Notes under the pieces: generated by a model
The model's input: only the letters and a program-made list of their open reading frames with translations
The model's database searches: none
Told to the model about the DNA's origin: nothing
Shown here: piece by piece, positions 42,086 to 51,071 of the stretch
Layout: each line of letters starts with the position of its first letter
Numbering within the stretch: the stretch's first letter is position 1
Source: Streptomyces sp. Edi2
GTDB taxonomy: Bacteria > Actinomycetota > Actinomycetes > Streptomycetales > Streptomycetaceae
Direction of reading: 5' to 3'
Assembly (NCBI RefSeq): GCF_040253635.1
Contig: NZ_JBEJGX010000003.1
Span: forward strand, 7,899,501-7,963,500
DNA length: 64,000 nucleotides
Translations under genes and position numbers: made by a program

Positions 42086-44167
42086 ATGTGGCAAAGTGAC
42101 GACATGGCTGACCGGGGAGCGAAGCGGCCCACCGTGTCGGTGCCGGACGACTGGCCCGCCCACCCGGACCTGACCCTGGCCCTCAACGGCATGGGCGGCT
42201 TCGACTGGGACCTCGACAGCGGGCTGATGCACATGGACGCGCCCGCCCTCGAGGTGTTCGACATGCTCCCGTCGGAGTACGACGACCGCCCCGCCACACT
42301 CGGCTGCCGCGTCCCGGCCCACGAGGCGGCCCGGCTGGACGCCCTGGTCGCCCGCGCGCTCAAGGACGGCAGCGACTCCTACGGCGCGTACTTCCGGGTC
42401 CGGCTGCGCGACGGCGAGCTCCGCTGGACCCACAGCCAGGGCAGCATCCGCCGGGACGGCACCGGCAAGCCCCGCCGCATCATCGGCGTGGTCCGCGACG
42501 CCAGCCACGAATACACCCATGCGGCGGAGCGGCTGGCCGTCGACGAGGAGCGCCGCCGGCACACCAGCGTCGTCGAGCGCACCACCGCCGCCCTGGCACA
42601 CGCCAGAACGGTCGGCGAAGTGATCGCCGTGCTCGCCGACGAGCAGGGGCTGAGCCGGCTGGGTGCCGAGAACGTGATCCTCGGGCTGGTCGAGGCGGGG
42701 CGCATCCGGCTGATGTCCGAGGGCAAGGCGGGCAGCTTCGTACCCGATCTCGAATACACCCGGGTGGGGGACGAATTCCCGATGAGCGAAGTGGTCCGCA
42801 CCCTCACTCCGCGCTATGTGGGCAGCCGCGAGGAATTCCGGCGCAACTACCCACGGCTGTGGCCGGCCATCGAGCCGCTGAACGTCCACTCCGCGGCCTA
42901 CCTGCCGCTGATCGCGCAGGGCCGCCCGATCGGTGTGATCGGCCTGTTCTTCGAGCGGGAGAGCGACTTCCACGACCCGGAGCGCAACGTCCTGGTGGCG
43001 CTCGGCAGCAGCATCGCGCAGAGCCTGGCCCGCGCCATGCTCTACGACCAGGAACACGATCTCGCCGCCGGCCTCCAGCAGGCCATGCTGCCGCGCCGGA
43101 TCCCCGGCGTCGCCGGTGCGCAGATCGCCGTCCGCTACCGCTCCGCCCGGATGGGCCGGGACATCGGCGGCGACTGGTACGACGTGATTCCGCTGCCCGA
43201 CGGCCGGGTCGCCGCCGTCATCGGCGACGTCCAGGGCCACGACACCCAGGCCGCCGCCCTCATGGGCCAGCTGCGGATCGTGCTGCGCGCCTACGCCTCC
43301 GAAGGGCACGCCCCGGCCACCGTCATGGCCCGCGCCTCCGCCTTCCTCAACGAGCTCGACACCGACCGCTTCGCGACCTGCATCTACGTCGACGCGGATC
43401 TGAGCACCGGCGCAGCCCGGATCGTCCGGGCCGGCCATATCGACCCGCTGCTGCGGCACGCCGAGGGGATCTGCCGCAGGCTGCCGGTCGCCGGCGGGCT
43501 GCCGCTCGGTATCGCCTCCGAATTCCGGCGGCTCGACTACCCGGTCACCACCGTCCTGCTCGCCCCCGGCGACACCCTGCTGTTGTGCACCGACGGCATC
43601 GTCGAACAGCCCGGCACCGACCTCGACGACGGGATGCGGCATCTGGCCCGCGAGGTCCGCCAGGGCCCCCAGGACGTCCAGCAACTCGCCGACCGGCTGT
43701 GCGAATCGGCGGACGAGCGGACCGGCGAGGACGATATGGCGCTGCTTCTGCTCCGCCGCCTCGGTGCCCCCGAACACGACATCGTCGGACGCTTCCGCCA
43801 GCACATCGCGCCCGCCGACCCCGAAGGCCTCTCCGCCGCCCGGCACATGATCCGGGCCGCGGTACGCGCCTGGGGCGCGGCGGAGCGCGCCGAGGAGATC
43901 GAACTGGTCGCCGACGAGCTGATCACCAACGCGCTGCTGCACACCGACGGCGAGGCCGTGGTCAACATCCGGATGCCGCACAGCGTCGGGCGGCTGCTGC
44001 GGCTGGAGGTCGAGGACCAGTCCAGCAGTCTGCCGCGGCGCCGCGAGCCGGGGGAAGCCGGTGTCTCCGGCCGGGGGCTGCTGCTCGTGGACCGCCTGGC
44101 CGATGTCTGGGGTGTGGAACCGCGCGGCAGCGGAAAGTGCGTATGGTGCGAGTTCAACTGCTCCTGA
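42086..44167 (+). CDS. PAS-GAF-PP2C (SpoIIE)-ATPase regulatory phosphatase
   Basis: The protein is 693 residues. A PAS domain (about 30-150: LNGMGGFDWDLDSGLMHMD) is followed by a GAF domain (about 165-330) and a SpoIIE/RsbU-type PP2C domain (about 345-560) with GRDIGGDWYDVI, GDVQGHDT and ERTGEDDMALLLL supplying metal ligands. An RsbW-like ATPase ends it (about 590-690; VADELITNALLHT, LRLEVEDQSSS). Kinase and phosphatase in one chain suggest a self-contained anti-anti-sigma switch tuned by PAS/GAF ligands. ATG 42086 or 42104 are possible. It precedes a FluG-like gene pair and has a close relative at 58167-60311. Confidence 0.9.
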   Translation: MWQSDDMADRGAKRPTVSVPDDWPAHPDLTLALNGMGGFDWDLDSGLMHMDAPALEVFDMLPSEYDDRPATLGCRVPAHEAARLDALVARALKDGSDSYGAYFRVRLRDGELRWTHSQGSIRRDGTGKPRRIIGVVRDASHEYTHAAERLAVDEERRRHTSVVERTTAALAHARTVGEVIAVLADEQGLSRLGAENVILGLVEAGRIRLMSEGKAGSFVPDLEYTRVGDEFPMSEVVRTLTPRYVGSREEFRRNYPRLWPAIEPLNVHSAAYLPLIAQGRPIGVIGLFFERESDFHDPERNVLVALGSSIAQSLARAMLYDQEHDLAAGLQQAMLPRRIPGVAGAQIAVRYRSARMGRDIGGDWYDVIPLPDGRVAAVIGDVQGHDTQAAALMGQLRIVLRAYASEGHAPATVMARASAFLNELDTDRFATCIYVDADLSTGAARIVRAGHIDPLLRHAEGICRRLPVAGGLPLGIASEFRRLDYPVTTVLLAPGDTLLLCTDGIVEQPGTDLDDGMRHLAREVRQGPQDVQQLADRLCESADERTGEDDMALLLLRRLGAPEHDIVGRFRQHIAPADPEGLSAARHMIRAAVRAWGAAERAEEIELVADELITNALLHTDGEAVVNIRMPHSVGRLLRLEVEDQSSSLPRRREPGEAGVSGRGLLLVDRLADVWGVEPRGSGKCVWCEFNCS

Positions 44168-44251
44168 CCGGGGAGGCGTCGCACCGTCCCGGGAAGGGCA
44201 CACAGCGCGAACGGGCGCCGAGGCATCGGCATGGTCAGTGAGGACGGCTCT

Positions 44252-45646
44252 ATGGGATCGCGGGCTGCACAACAGCGCCAGGAAGCCCGCCAGTTGGCGG
44301 CACGTCTCTCCGCGGAAGGCGTCCGGAACGTGGCGCTGACCTGGGTGGACAATGCGGGTATCGCCCGCGTCAAGACCGTGCCGGCCGAACGGCTCGCGGC
44401 CGCGGCGGAACGCGGAGTCGGGATGTCGCCCGTCTTCGACGTGTTCACCTCCGACGACGCCATCACCGCCTCCGACCACCTCGGCGGACCCGACGGCGAC
44501 CTGCGGCTCTTCCCCGACCTGGACCGCGTCACCACGCTCGCCGCACAGCCCGGCTGGGCCTGGGCGCCGGCGGACCGCTACGACCAGCTCGGGCTGCCGC
44601 ACGCCGCCTGCCAGCGGCAGTTCGCCCGGCGGATGACGGAGCGCGCGGCCACCGCCGGCCTGGAGCTGCGGATGGGCTTCGAAACCGAGTGGGTGGTCAC
44701 CCGTGCCCCCGCGGGGCACCAGACCGCCACCGGCGACGAACCGCTCGACTACCCCTGCGCCGGCCCCGCCTACGGCATGACCCGGGTCGTCGAACTCTCC
44801 GACTACCTCCGCGATGTCACCGAGGCGCTGAGCGTCCAGGGCATCGACGTCCTCCAGCTCCACCCCGAGTACGCCCCCGGCCAGTTCGAGGTCACCACCG
44901 CCCCCGGCGACCCGGTCCGCGCCGCCGACGATGTGGTGCTGGTCCGCGAGACCATCCGCGCCGTCTCCGTCCGGCACGGACTGCGTGCCTCCTTCGCCCC
45001 GTCGTTCGTCGCCGGGCAGGTCGGCAACGGCTGCCACCTCCACCTCGGCCTGTACCGCGACGGCACCAGCCTGCACCGCAGCCCCGACGCCCCCTGGGGC
45101 CTGGCGCCGGACGCGGCGGCCTTCCTCGGCGGCGTCCTCGGCGCCCTGCCCGCCCTGCTCGCCATCGGCTGCCCCTCACCCGCCAGCTACCTGCGGCTGC
45201 AGCCCTCCCAATGGGCCGGCGTCTACCAGTGCTGGGGCGTGGAGAACCGGGAGGCGGCGCTGCGCCTGATCACCGGCGCCCCCGACGACCCGGACGGCGG
45301 ACACGCCGAGATCAAGACATTCGACGCCGCCGCCAACCCGTACCTCGCGGTGGGCTCGGTCATCGCCGCCGGACTGCACGGCATCGACTCCGGGGACCGG
45401 CTGCCGGAACCGCAGACCGGTGACCCGGGCGTGCTCGGCGTCCGCGAGCGCGCCCGGCGGGGCATCGTCCGGCTGCCCGCCACCCTCACCGAGGCGGCCG
45501 ACCGGCTGGAGAAGTCGGCCCCGCTGCACGAGGCGATGGGCGAGGTGCTGCACGGCGCGGTGCTCGCCGTCCGGCGCGCGGAGGAGGCCCACTTCGCCGA
45601 GAGCGAGGACGACGAGATCGCCGCGGCCACCCGCTGGCGCTGGTGA
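44252..45646 (+). CDS. Glutamine-synthetase-like ligase (gamma-glutamyl-amine ligase type)
   Basis: The 464-residue protein shows GS blocks: FETEWV near residue 140 (Glu metal ligand), LQLHPEYAPGQFEV near 200, NGCHLHLGLY near 255 (His), and ENREAALRL near 330. The RLQPSQWAG stretch departs from the usual ammonia-site sequence, and the N-terminal beta-grasp part (RNVALTWVDNAGIARVK) is typical of GlnA3/GlnA4-type paralogues that glutamylate amines rather than make glutamine (inference). ATG 44252 follows GAGG at good spacing; ATG 44231 has none. Its stop overlaps the amidohydrolase start, so the pair is co-translated. Confidence 0.88.
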   Translation: MGSRAAQQRQEARQLAARLSAEGVRNVALTWVDNAGIARVKTVPAERLAAAAERGVGMSPVFDVFTSDDAITASDHLGGPDGDLRLFPDLDRVTTLAAQPGWAWAPADRYDQLGLPHAACQRQFARRMTERAATAGLELRMGFETEWVVTRAPAGHQTATGDEPLDYPCAGPAYGMTRVVELSDYLRDVTEALSVQGIDVLQLHPEYAPGQFEVTTAPGDPVRAADDVVLVRETIRAVSVRHGLRASFAPSFVAGQVGNGCHLHLGLYRDGTSLHRSPDAPWGLAPDAAAFLGGVLGALPALLAIGCPSPASYLRLQPSQWAGVYQCWGVENREAALRLITGAPDDPDGGHAEIKTFDAAANPYLAVGSVIAAGLHGIDSGDRLPEPQTGDPGVLGVRERARRGIVRLPATLTEAADRLEKSAPLHEAMGEVLHGAVLAVRRAEEAHFAESEDDEIAAATRWRW

Positions 45647-46782
45647 GGCCCGCGGACGCGGTGGGAAGCGTCCCCGGCGACGGCCTGCCGCCGCTGGTGG
45701 ACCACCACTGCCACGGAGTGCTCCGGCAGGCCCCGGACCCCGGGACGTTCGCCGCCTACCTCACCGAGTCGGACCGGCCGCCCGCCGCGGGCACCACCTT
45801 CTTCGACACCCAGGCGGGCTTCGCCGTGCGCCGCTGGTGCCCGCCGCTGCTCGACCTGCCGGCGCACTGCCCGCCCGACCGCTATCTGGCCCGCCGCGCC
45901 GAACTGGGCCCGGACGAGACCCGCCGCCGTCTGCTGCGTGCCACCGGCATCGGCGCCTACCTCCTGGACACCGGGCTGCCCGGCGACCTGACGGGCCCGG
46001 CCGAGACCGCGGAGGACGGCGGCGGCGCCGGCTTCGAGGTCGTACGGCTGGAGACCCTGGCCGAGCGGATCGCGGCCGGCTCCCGCGACGCGGAGGAGTT
46101 CACCGACACCCTCGCCCGTGCGGTCCGGGACGCCGCGCGCACCGCCGTCGCCTTCAAGTCGGTCGCCGCCTACCGCCACGGTCTCGCCCTGGATCCCGCG
46201 CCGCCCGCCCCGGGCGCGGTGCACACCGCCGCCCGCTCCTGGCTGGCCGCCGGCGCGCCCCGGCTCACCGACCCGGTCCTGCTGCGCCATCTCGTCCAGC
46301 TCGCCGTCGCCACCGGCCGCCCCCTCCAGCTCCACACCGGCTTCGGCGACCCCGACCTCCGGCTCGACCACGCCGACCCGGCGCTGCTGACCGACCTGGT
46401 GCGGGCCACCGCCGGCACCGGTACGGACCTCGTGCTGCTGCACTGCTACCCGTACCACCGCCAAGCCGCCTACCTGGCCGCCGTGTTCCCGCACGTCTAC
46501 GCCGACATCGGGCTGACACTCACCCACACCGGCCCGCGCGCCGCGGCCGTGCTCGCCGAATTCCTGGAGCTCGCCCCCTTCGGCAAACTGCTCTTCTCCA
46601 CCGACGCCTACGGCCTGCCGGAGCTGTATGCCGTCGGCAGCGCCCTGTTCCGGACCGCACTGGCGACCGTCCTCGGCGACTGGACGGCCTCCGGGGCGTG
46701 GTCCGACGAGGACGCCCGGCGGGTCGGCGCGATGATTGCCGCGGACAATGCCCGTAGGGTGTATGGGCTTCCGGGCGGCTGA
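45643..46782 (+). CDS. Amidohydrolase of the FluG N-terminal type
   Basis: This 379-residue TIM-barrel hydrolase has metal motifs VDHHCHG near residue 18 (HxH), LQLHTGFGD near 225 (His), VLLHCYPYHR near 262 (His) and LFSTDAYGLPEL near 310 (Asp). The same domain forms the N-terminal half of fungal FluG, whose C-terminal half is a glutamine-synthetase-like domain. Here the two are separate genes with GTGA overlap. It probably hydrolyses the gamma-glutamyl amide made by its partner or a related amide (inference). GTG 45643. Confidence 0.88.
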   Translation: MRPADAVGSVPGDGLPPLVDHHCHGVLRQAPDPGTFAAYLTESDRPPAAGTTFFDTQAGFAVRRWCPPLLDLPAHCPPDRYLARRAELGPDETRRRLLRATGIGAYLLDTGLPGDLTGPAETAEDGGGAGFEVVRLETLAERIAAGSRDAEEFTDTLARAVRDAARTAVAFKSVAAYRHGLALDPAPPAPGAVHTAARSWLAAGAPRLTDPVLLRHLVQLAVATGRPLQLHTGFGDPDLRLDHADPALLTDLVRATAGTGTDLVLLHCYPYHRQAAYLAAVFPHVYADIGLTLTHTGPRAAAVLAEFLELAPFGKLLFSTDAYGLPELYAVGSALFRTALATVLGDWTASGAWSDEDARRVGAMIAADNARRVYGLPGG

Positions 46783-46933
46783 CCGGGCCAGCGGGGAGGG
46801 AAGAGCCCGTTACGGCCGTACGCACCGAGCCTGCCGAGCGTGCCGAACACCGGGCGGGTAAGGGGCGATCGGCCCGGGCGCCGCTTCCGCCCTGCCGTCC
46901 GCCGCGCCCCTGCCACGTGCTTTACTGCGCCGC

Positions 46934-48208
46934 GTGGCCCCTACAACGACCCCCAGGAAGAGCGATATATCCCCGCGCTCCCGGATATTCGCCGACCTGA
47001 CCCCGCTGCGTCTCTCCCCGGACTACCGCCGCTTGTGGTGCGGCAACACCATCTCCTGGATGGGCCAGCAGATGACCGCGCTCGCGGTCTCCCTGCAGGT
47101 CTACACCCTCACCCACTCCACCTTCGCGGTCGGCCTGGTGGGCCTGTGCTCACTGGTCCCCCTGGTCGTCTTCGGGCTGTACGGCGGCGCCATCGCCGAT
47201 ACCGTCGACCGCCGCAAACTGGGCCTCTACAGCGCCGCGGGCGCCACCGTGATGTCCCTCGCACTGGCCACCGCGGCCCTGGCCGGATACCACCGGGTCT
47301 GGCTGCTCTACACCGTCGTCGCGCTCCAGGCCGTCTGCTTCGCGATGAACTCGCCGGCCCGCTCGTCGATGATCCCGCGGCTGCTGCCCACCGAACAGCT
47401 GCCGGCCGCCAACGCCCTCAACTCCCTGACCAGCAACCTCGGTCTGATGGGCGGACCGATGCTGGGCGGCGTCATCGTCGGTCTGTGGGGTTACCAGGCC
47501 GCCTACCTGATCGATGTGGCGGCCTTCAGCGGCTCGCTGTACGCGATGTGGCGGCTGCCGTCCATGCGGCCCGAGCAGGGGGAGGGGCCACGGCGCCGGG
47601 CCTCCGTACTGGACGGCCTGCGCTTTCTCGCCACCCGGCCGAATCTGCGGATGACGTTCTTCTCGGACCTGGCCGCGATGGTGCTCGCCCAGCCGCGCGC
47701 CCTGTTTCCCGCGGTCGCGGTGCTCTGGTTCGCCGGGGACGCCAAGACCGTCGGCCTCCTGGTCGCCGCGCCCGCGGTGGGCGCCGTACTGGGCGGGCTG
47801 TTCTCCGGCTGGCTCGGCGGGATCCGCCGGCACGGCCTGGCCATCCTGATCGCGGTGGCCGCCTGGGGCGCGGCCATCGCCTCCTTCGGTCTCTCCCGGC
47901 AGCTGTGGCTCGGCCTGTTCTTCCTGGCCGTCGCCGGCTGTGCGGACACCATCTCGATGGTGTTCCGCAGCACCATGCTGCAGGCCGCGACACCGGACGC
48001 GATGCGCGGCCGGCTCCAGGGCGTCTTCATCGTCGTGGTCGCCGGCGGGCCGCGGCTGGGCGACTTCCTCGCCGGATCCATGGCCGATCTGACCTCCCCG
48101 GCCACCGCGGTGATCGGCGGCGGGCTGGCCTGCGTCCTGGTGGTGACCGGCCTGGGCCTCGGCCGCCGCGCCTTCGCCCGCTACGACGCACGGGATCCGC
48201 AGCCTTAA
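46934..48208 (+). CDS. MFS transporter (EntS/siderophore-exporter-like)
   Basis: The 424-residue protein has 12 predicted helices. DYRRLWCGNTISWMGQQMTALAV at the start, GLYGGAIADTVDRRKLGLY between helices 2 and 3 (motif A) and PARSSMIPRLLPTEQLPAANAL after helix 4 match the EntS/MFS_3 branch, which exports enterobactin or drugs in other organisms. No siderophore genes are in the window, so the substrate is open. GTG 46934 has no recognisable ribosome binding site and could be leaderless; no better in-frame start precedes the first helix. Confidence 0.9.
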   Translation: MAPTTTPRKSDISPRSRIFADLTPLRLSPDYRRLWCGNTISWMGQQMTALAVSLQVYTLTHSTFAVGLVGLCSLVPLVVFGLYGGAIADTVDRRKLGLYSAAGATVMSLALATAALAGYHRVWLLYTVVALQAVCFAMNSPARSSMIPRLLPTEQLPAANALNSLTSNLGLMGGPMLGGVIVGLWGYQAAYLIDVAAFSGSLYAMWRLPSMRPEQGEGPRRRASVLDGLRFLATRPNLRMTFFSDLAAMVLAQPRALFPAVAVLWFAGDAKTVGLLVAAPAVGAVLGGLFSGWLGGIRRHGLAILIAVAAWGAAIASFGLSRQLWLGLFFLAVAGCADTISMVFRSTMLQAATPDAMRGRLQGVFIVVVAGGPRLGDFLAGSMADLTSPATAVIGGGLACVLVVTGLGLGRRAFARYDARDPQP

Positions 48209-48445
48209 GGGCGCGTCAAGCGGGTCTCCCCGATCGTGCGATTCGGTCCGGTCGATCACCTCACTGATGGGCGGCGGACGGAACCCGGCCGCCGCTCCGA
48301 CCGCTGGGACCTGCGCTACATCTTTTGATGCATCACCACTGCACCGTCAGGCATGCTCCGGAACACCCCGGCCGGGCAATGCGCCCGCATTCCTGAGCGA
48401 CCTACCTTTGAGGCACTGCTGATCAGATTCGAGGAGACAGGTGAC

Positions 48446-49684
48446 ATGCACGTGCCTCATGCAACCGACTCCGCAGCCCAGAGCATGCACACCGAATTCC
48501 CGGAATTCCCCATGCCCCGGTCCTGCCCGATGCGAATACCCGAAAAGTACGCGCAGTTACGTGCCGAGGCGCCCATTTCCAAGGTGACTCTTCAGCACGG
48601 AAGCACCGCGTGGCTGCTGACCCGGCAGGAGGACATCCGAGAATTCCTCGTCCATCCCCAGGTGGGCACGGACCGCCTGCTCCCCGGCTCCCCCCTGCAG
48701 GTGCGGCTTCCCGTCGGGGTGCCGAAAGAACGACTCGTCGGCATGGTCGGGATGGACGGCCCGGAGCACCTCGCACGACGCCGGCTGGTTCTCCCGGAGT
48801 TCACGGTCAAGCGGATCCGGCAGATGCGGCCACGCGTCCAGGAGATCGTGGACGCATGCCTCGCGTCCACGCTCGACGCCGGCCGTACGGCGGACCTGAT
48901 CGAGGCCTTCGCCGCCCCGGTGCCCTCGATGATCGCCTGTGAACTGCTGGGAGTGCCGTACGAGGACAGCGCGTTCTTCCTGGCCAAGACGGCGGTCATC
49001 CTCTCCCGCAACGCGACCCGCCCGGAGCAGGAGAACGCCTACGCCGCACTCCTCGACTATCTCGAGGTGGTGGTCTCCGACAAGGAGCGCGAACCGTCAG
49101 ACGACCTGATCGGCCGGCTCATCGGCAACCTCCGTGCATCGGGCTCCTACGACCGGGACCTGGTCCTCGGCATGGCCAGACTGCTCCTCGTCGCGGGCCA
49201 CGAGGCGACACCGAACATGATCGCCCTCGGCACGGTCGGCCTGCTGGAGCATCCTGACCAACTGGCGGAACTGCGGGCCGACCCAGGGCTTGTCCCGCAA
49301 GCCGTCGAGGAGTTGCTCCGCTATTTCAGCATCTCGGACCAGGCCACTTTCCGTGTCGCTCTGTCCGATATCAAGATCGGCGACGTGACGATACGGGAAG
49401 GTGACGGCGTACTCGGGCTCAACGCATCGGCCAATTGGGACAGTGAATTCTACGAGAACCCCGAAGTTCTGGACATCCATCGTGACGTGGGCCGTCATCT
49501 GGCATTCGGCTACGGCCCGCATCAATGCATCGGTCAGAACCTTGTCCGGATGAACCTGGAGGTCGTCTTCAGCACCTTGTTCGCCCGTGTTCCCGGTCTA
49601 CGCCTGGCAGTTCCCGCGGCGGAACTCCCGCTGAAAAACGATCAGATCGTGTACGGGGTTCATGAACTGCCCGTCACCTGGTGA
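48446..49684 (+). CDS. Cytochrome P450 (CYP105-like)
   Basis: The protein is 412 residues. The opening FPMPRSCP..PEKYAQLRAEAPISKV is CYP105-like. The helix I oxygen-binding motif LLLVAGHEATPN lies near residue 245, the K-helix ExxR is EELLRYFSISD, and the haem Cys motif is LAFGYGPHQCIGQNLVR near residue 355. ATG 48446 follows GAGGAG. A 3Fe-4S-type ferredoxin gene begins 15 bases after its stop, giving it a dedicated electron donor. CYP105 enzymes hydroxylate antibiotics, vitamin D or herbicides; the substrate here is unknown. Third-position GC is slightly lower than in neighbours. Confidence 0.94.
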   Translation: MHVPHATDSAAQSMHTEFPEFPMPRSCPMRIPEKYAQLRAEAPISKVTLQHGSTAWLLTRQEDIREFLVHPQVGTDRLLPGSPLQVRLPVGVPKERLVGMVGMDGPEHLARRRLVLPEFTVKRIRQMRPRVQEIVDACLASTLDAGRTADLIEAFAAPVPSMIACELLGVPYEDSAFFLAKTAVILSRNATRPEQENAYAALLDYLEVVVSDKEREPSDDLIGRLIGNLRASGSYDRDLVLGMARLLLVAGHEATPNMIALGTVGLLEHPDQLAELRADPGLVPQAVEELLRYFSISDQATFRVALSDIKIGDVTIREGDGVLGLNASANWDSEFYENPEVLDIHRDVGRHLAFGYGPHQCIGQNLVRMNLEVVFSTLFARVPGLRLAVPAAELPLKNDQIVYGVHELPVTW

Positions 49685-49699
49685 CCTGGAGGACATGTC

Positions 49700-49894
49700 A
49701 TGCGGATCACCATCGACCGGGAAGTCTGCGTCGGATCGGGACTGTGCGTGCTCATCGAGCCTGCCGTTTTCGATCAGAACGACGACGGTCTCGTCGAACT
49801 GCTCGACGAAGGCCCTCTGACGGACGCCGGCGGTACGGTCGAAGACGCTGTTCAGCGCTGCCCTGCGGCCGCCCTCGGCATCACCCCGGACTGA
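49700..49894 (+). CDS. P450-associated ferredoxin ([3Fe-4S] type)
   Basis: A 64-residue ferredoxin. Cluster Cys residues are in CVGSGLC (Cys10 and Cys16) and CPAAAL (Cys54), the three-Cys pattern of single-cluster Streptomyces P450 ferredoxins. The usual fourth position is Gly/Ser (VGSG), implying a [3Fe-4S] cluster. ATG 49700 follows GGAGG and comes 15 bases after the P450 stop, so the two are surely co-transcribed. It passes electrons from a ferredoxin reductase to the P450; the MOSC-reductase fusion 2.2 kb away is not an obvious partner. Confidence 0.95.
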   Translation: MRITIDREVCVGSGLCVLIEPAVFDQNDDGLVELLDEGPLTDAGGTVEDAVQRCPAAALGITPD

Positions 49895-50125
49895 CCGGGC
49901 ACCGCTCGCCGCGGGCGGGCAGCCGAAGGATCTCCGACCGGCCTCGACGCGGCACGGCTCGGGAGGCGTCTGCCCTTGGCGGGCGGTCGTCACCCGGCCG
50001 TGGAACCGCGGGACCGGATTACCGGAGGACCAGGACAAGAAGGCCGGCACCGGGTCGGCCCGCCGGGTGTGTGCGCCGGCCGCCCGGCCGGCGTTGTGCC
50101 GCTGCGAAGATTTTCTAGGAGCACC

Positions 50126-51049
50126 ATGACGGGGACTCAAGAAACGACTACTGCACAGACGGTGCAGCAAACTGACCGGGCGGCGCGCCCCCGGCCCGGT
50201 GCCGGGCGGAGCGCCGGACGCCTTCTGGAGGTGGTGCCGCCGCCGGGGCTCATCCTGTGCGGAATGCTCTTCCGGCAACTGGGAGCCGCACTGGCCAAGC
50301 CGTTGTTCCAGGTCACCGGGGCGTTCGGAGTGACGACGCTGCGGCTGGTCTTCTCCGCCCTGGTCCTCTCGCTCGCGTGGCGCACGTCCCTGCGGGTCGG
50401 ACGGCGCGCTCTGCCCGCCGTGTTCGCCTGTGGAACGGTGCTCGCCGGCATGAACTTCGCCTTCTACCAAGCGCTGGACCGTATCCCCATGGGCGTCACC
50501 GTCGCCATCGAACTGCTGGGGCCGCTGGCTCTTGCCGTCGTGAGCTCCCGTCGCTGGTCCGATGCCGCGTGGGCACTCCTGGCCGCCGCGGGGGTGGTAC
50601 TGCTCACCGAGGTCGACGGCGGCCTTTCCTGGGTCGGTGTCGCCTTCGCGTTGATCGCCGCAGGATGCTGGGTGGGGTACATCCTGCTGGGTGCGAAGCT
50701 CAGCAGCCGTACCAACGACGGCGCGGGCCTGGCCCTGGCCATGGTGTGGGGCGCACTGCTCGCTCTCCCCGTGGGCTTCGCCGACGCCGGAACCAGTCTT
50801 CTGCAGCCGCATGTGCTGGCCATCGGCTTCTGTCTCGCCCTGCTGTCCTCCGTGGTTCCCTACTCCCTGGAGTTCAGGGCCCTTCGGCAGATACCTCCGC
50901 GGGTTTTCGGAGTGCTGATGAGCCTCGAGCCGGCGATCGCTGCCCTGGTAGGTCTCGTGATCCTCTCCCAGCGGCTCGGCCCCAGCCAATGGGTGGCGTT
51001 GGGCTGTGTGGTGGCTGCGTCCCTGGGAGTGGTGACGAGGAACCGATGA
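50126..51049 (+). CDS. EamA/RhtA-family exporter
   Basis: The 307-residue protein has ten membrane helices in two EamA repeats (about 35-160 and 165-305). LIAAGCWVGYILLGAKLSSR and VPYSLEFRALRQIPPRVFGVLMSLEPAIAALVG are characteristic of the RhtA subgroup of amino-acid and metabolite exporters. ATG 50126 follows TAGGAG. It lies 230 bases after the ferredoxin gene on the same strand and could export the P450 product (inference). It converges with the NarL-type regulator, 22 bases between stops. Confidence 0.92.
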   Translation: MTGTQETTTAQTVQQTDRAARPRPGAGRSAGRLLEVVPPPGLILCGMLFRQLGAALAKPLFQVTGAFGVTTLRLVFSALVLSLAWRTSLRVGRRALPAVFACGTVLAGMNFAFYQALDRIPMGVTVAIELLGPLALAVVSSRRWSDAAWALLAAAGVVLLTEVDGGLSWVGVAFALIAAGCWVGYILLGAKLSSRTNDGAGLALAMVWGALLALPVGFADAGTSLLQPHVLAIGFCLALLSSVVPYSLEFRALRQIPPRVFGVLMSLEPAIAALVGLVILSQRLGPSQWVALGCVVAASLGVVTRNR

Positions 51050-51071
51050 CTCGCCGTACAGCTTCGTACCG

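Noticed and set aside
42017..45076. A 1,019-residue leftward open frame across the phosphatase and ligase genes
   Set aside because: It is the complement of two well-supported rightward genes, with Gly/Val/Asp-rich translation and no domain. High GC leaves such antisense frames open.
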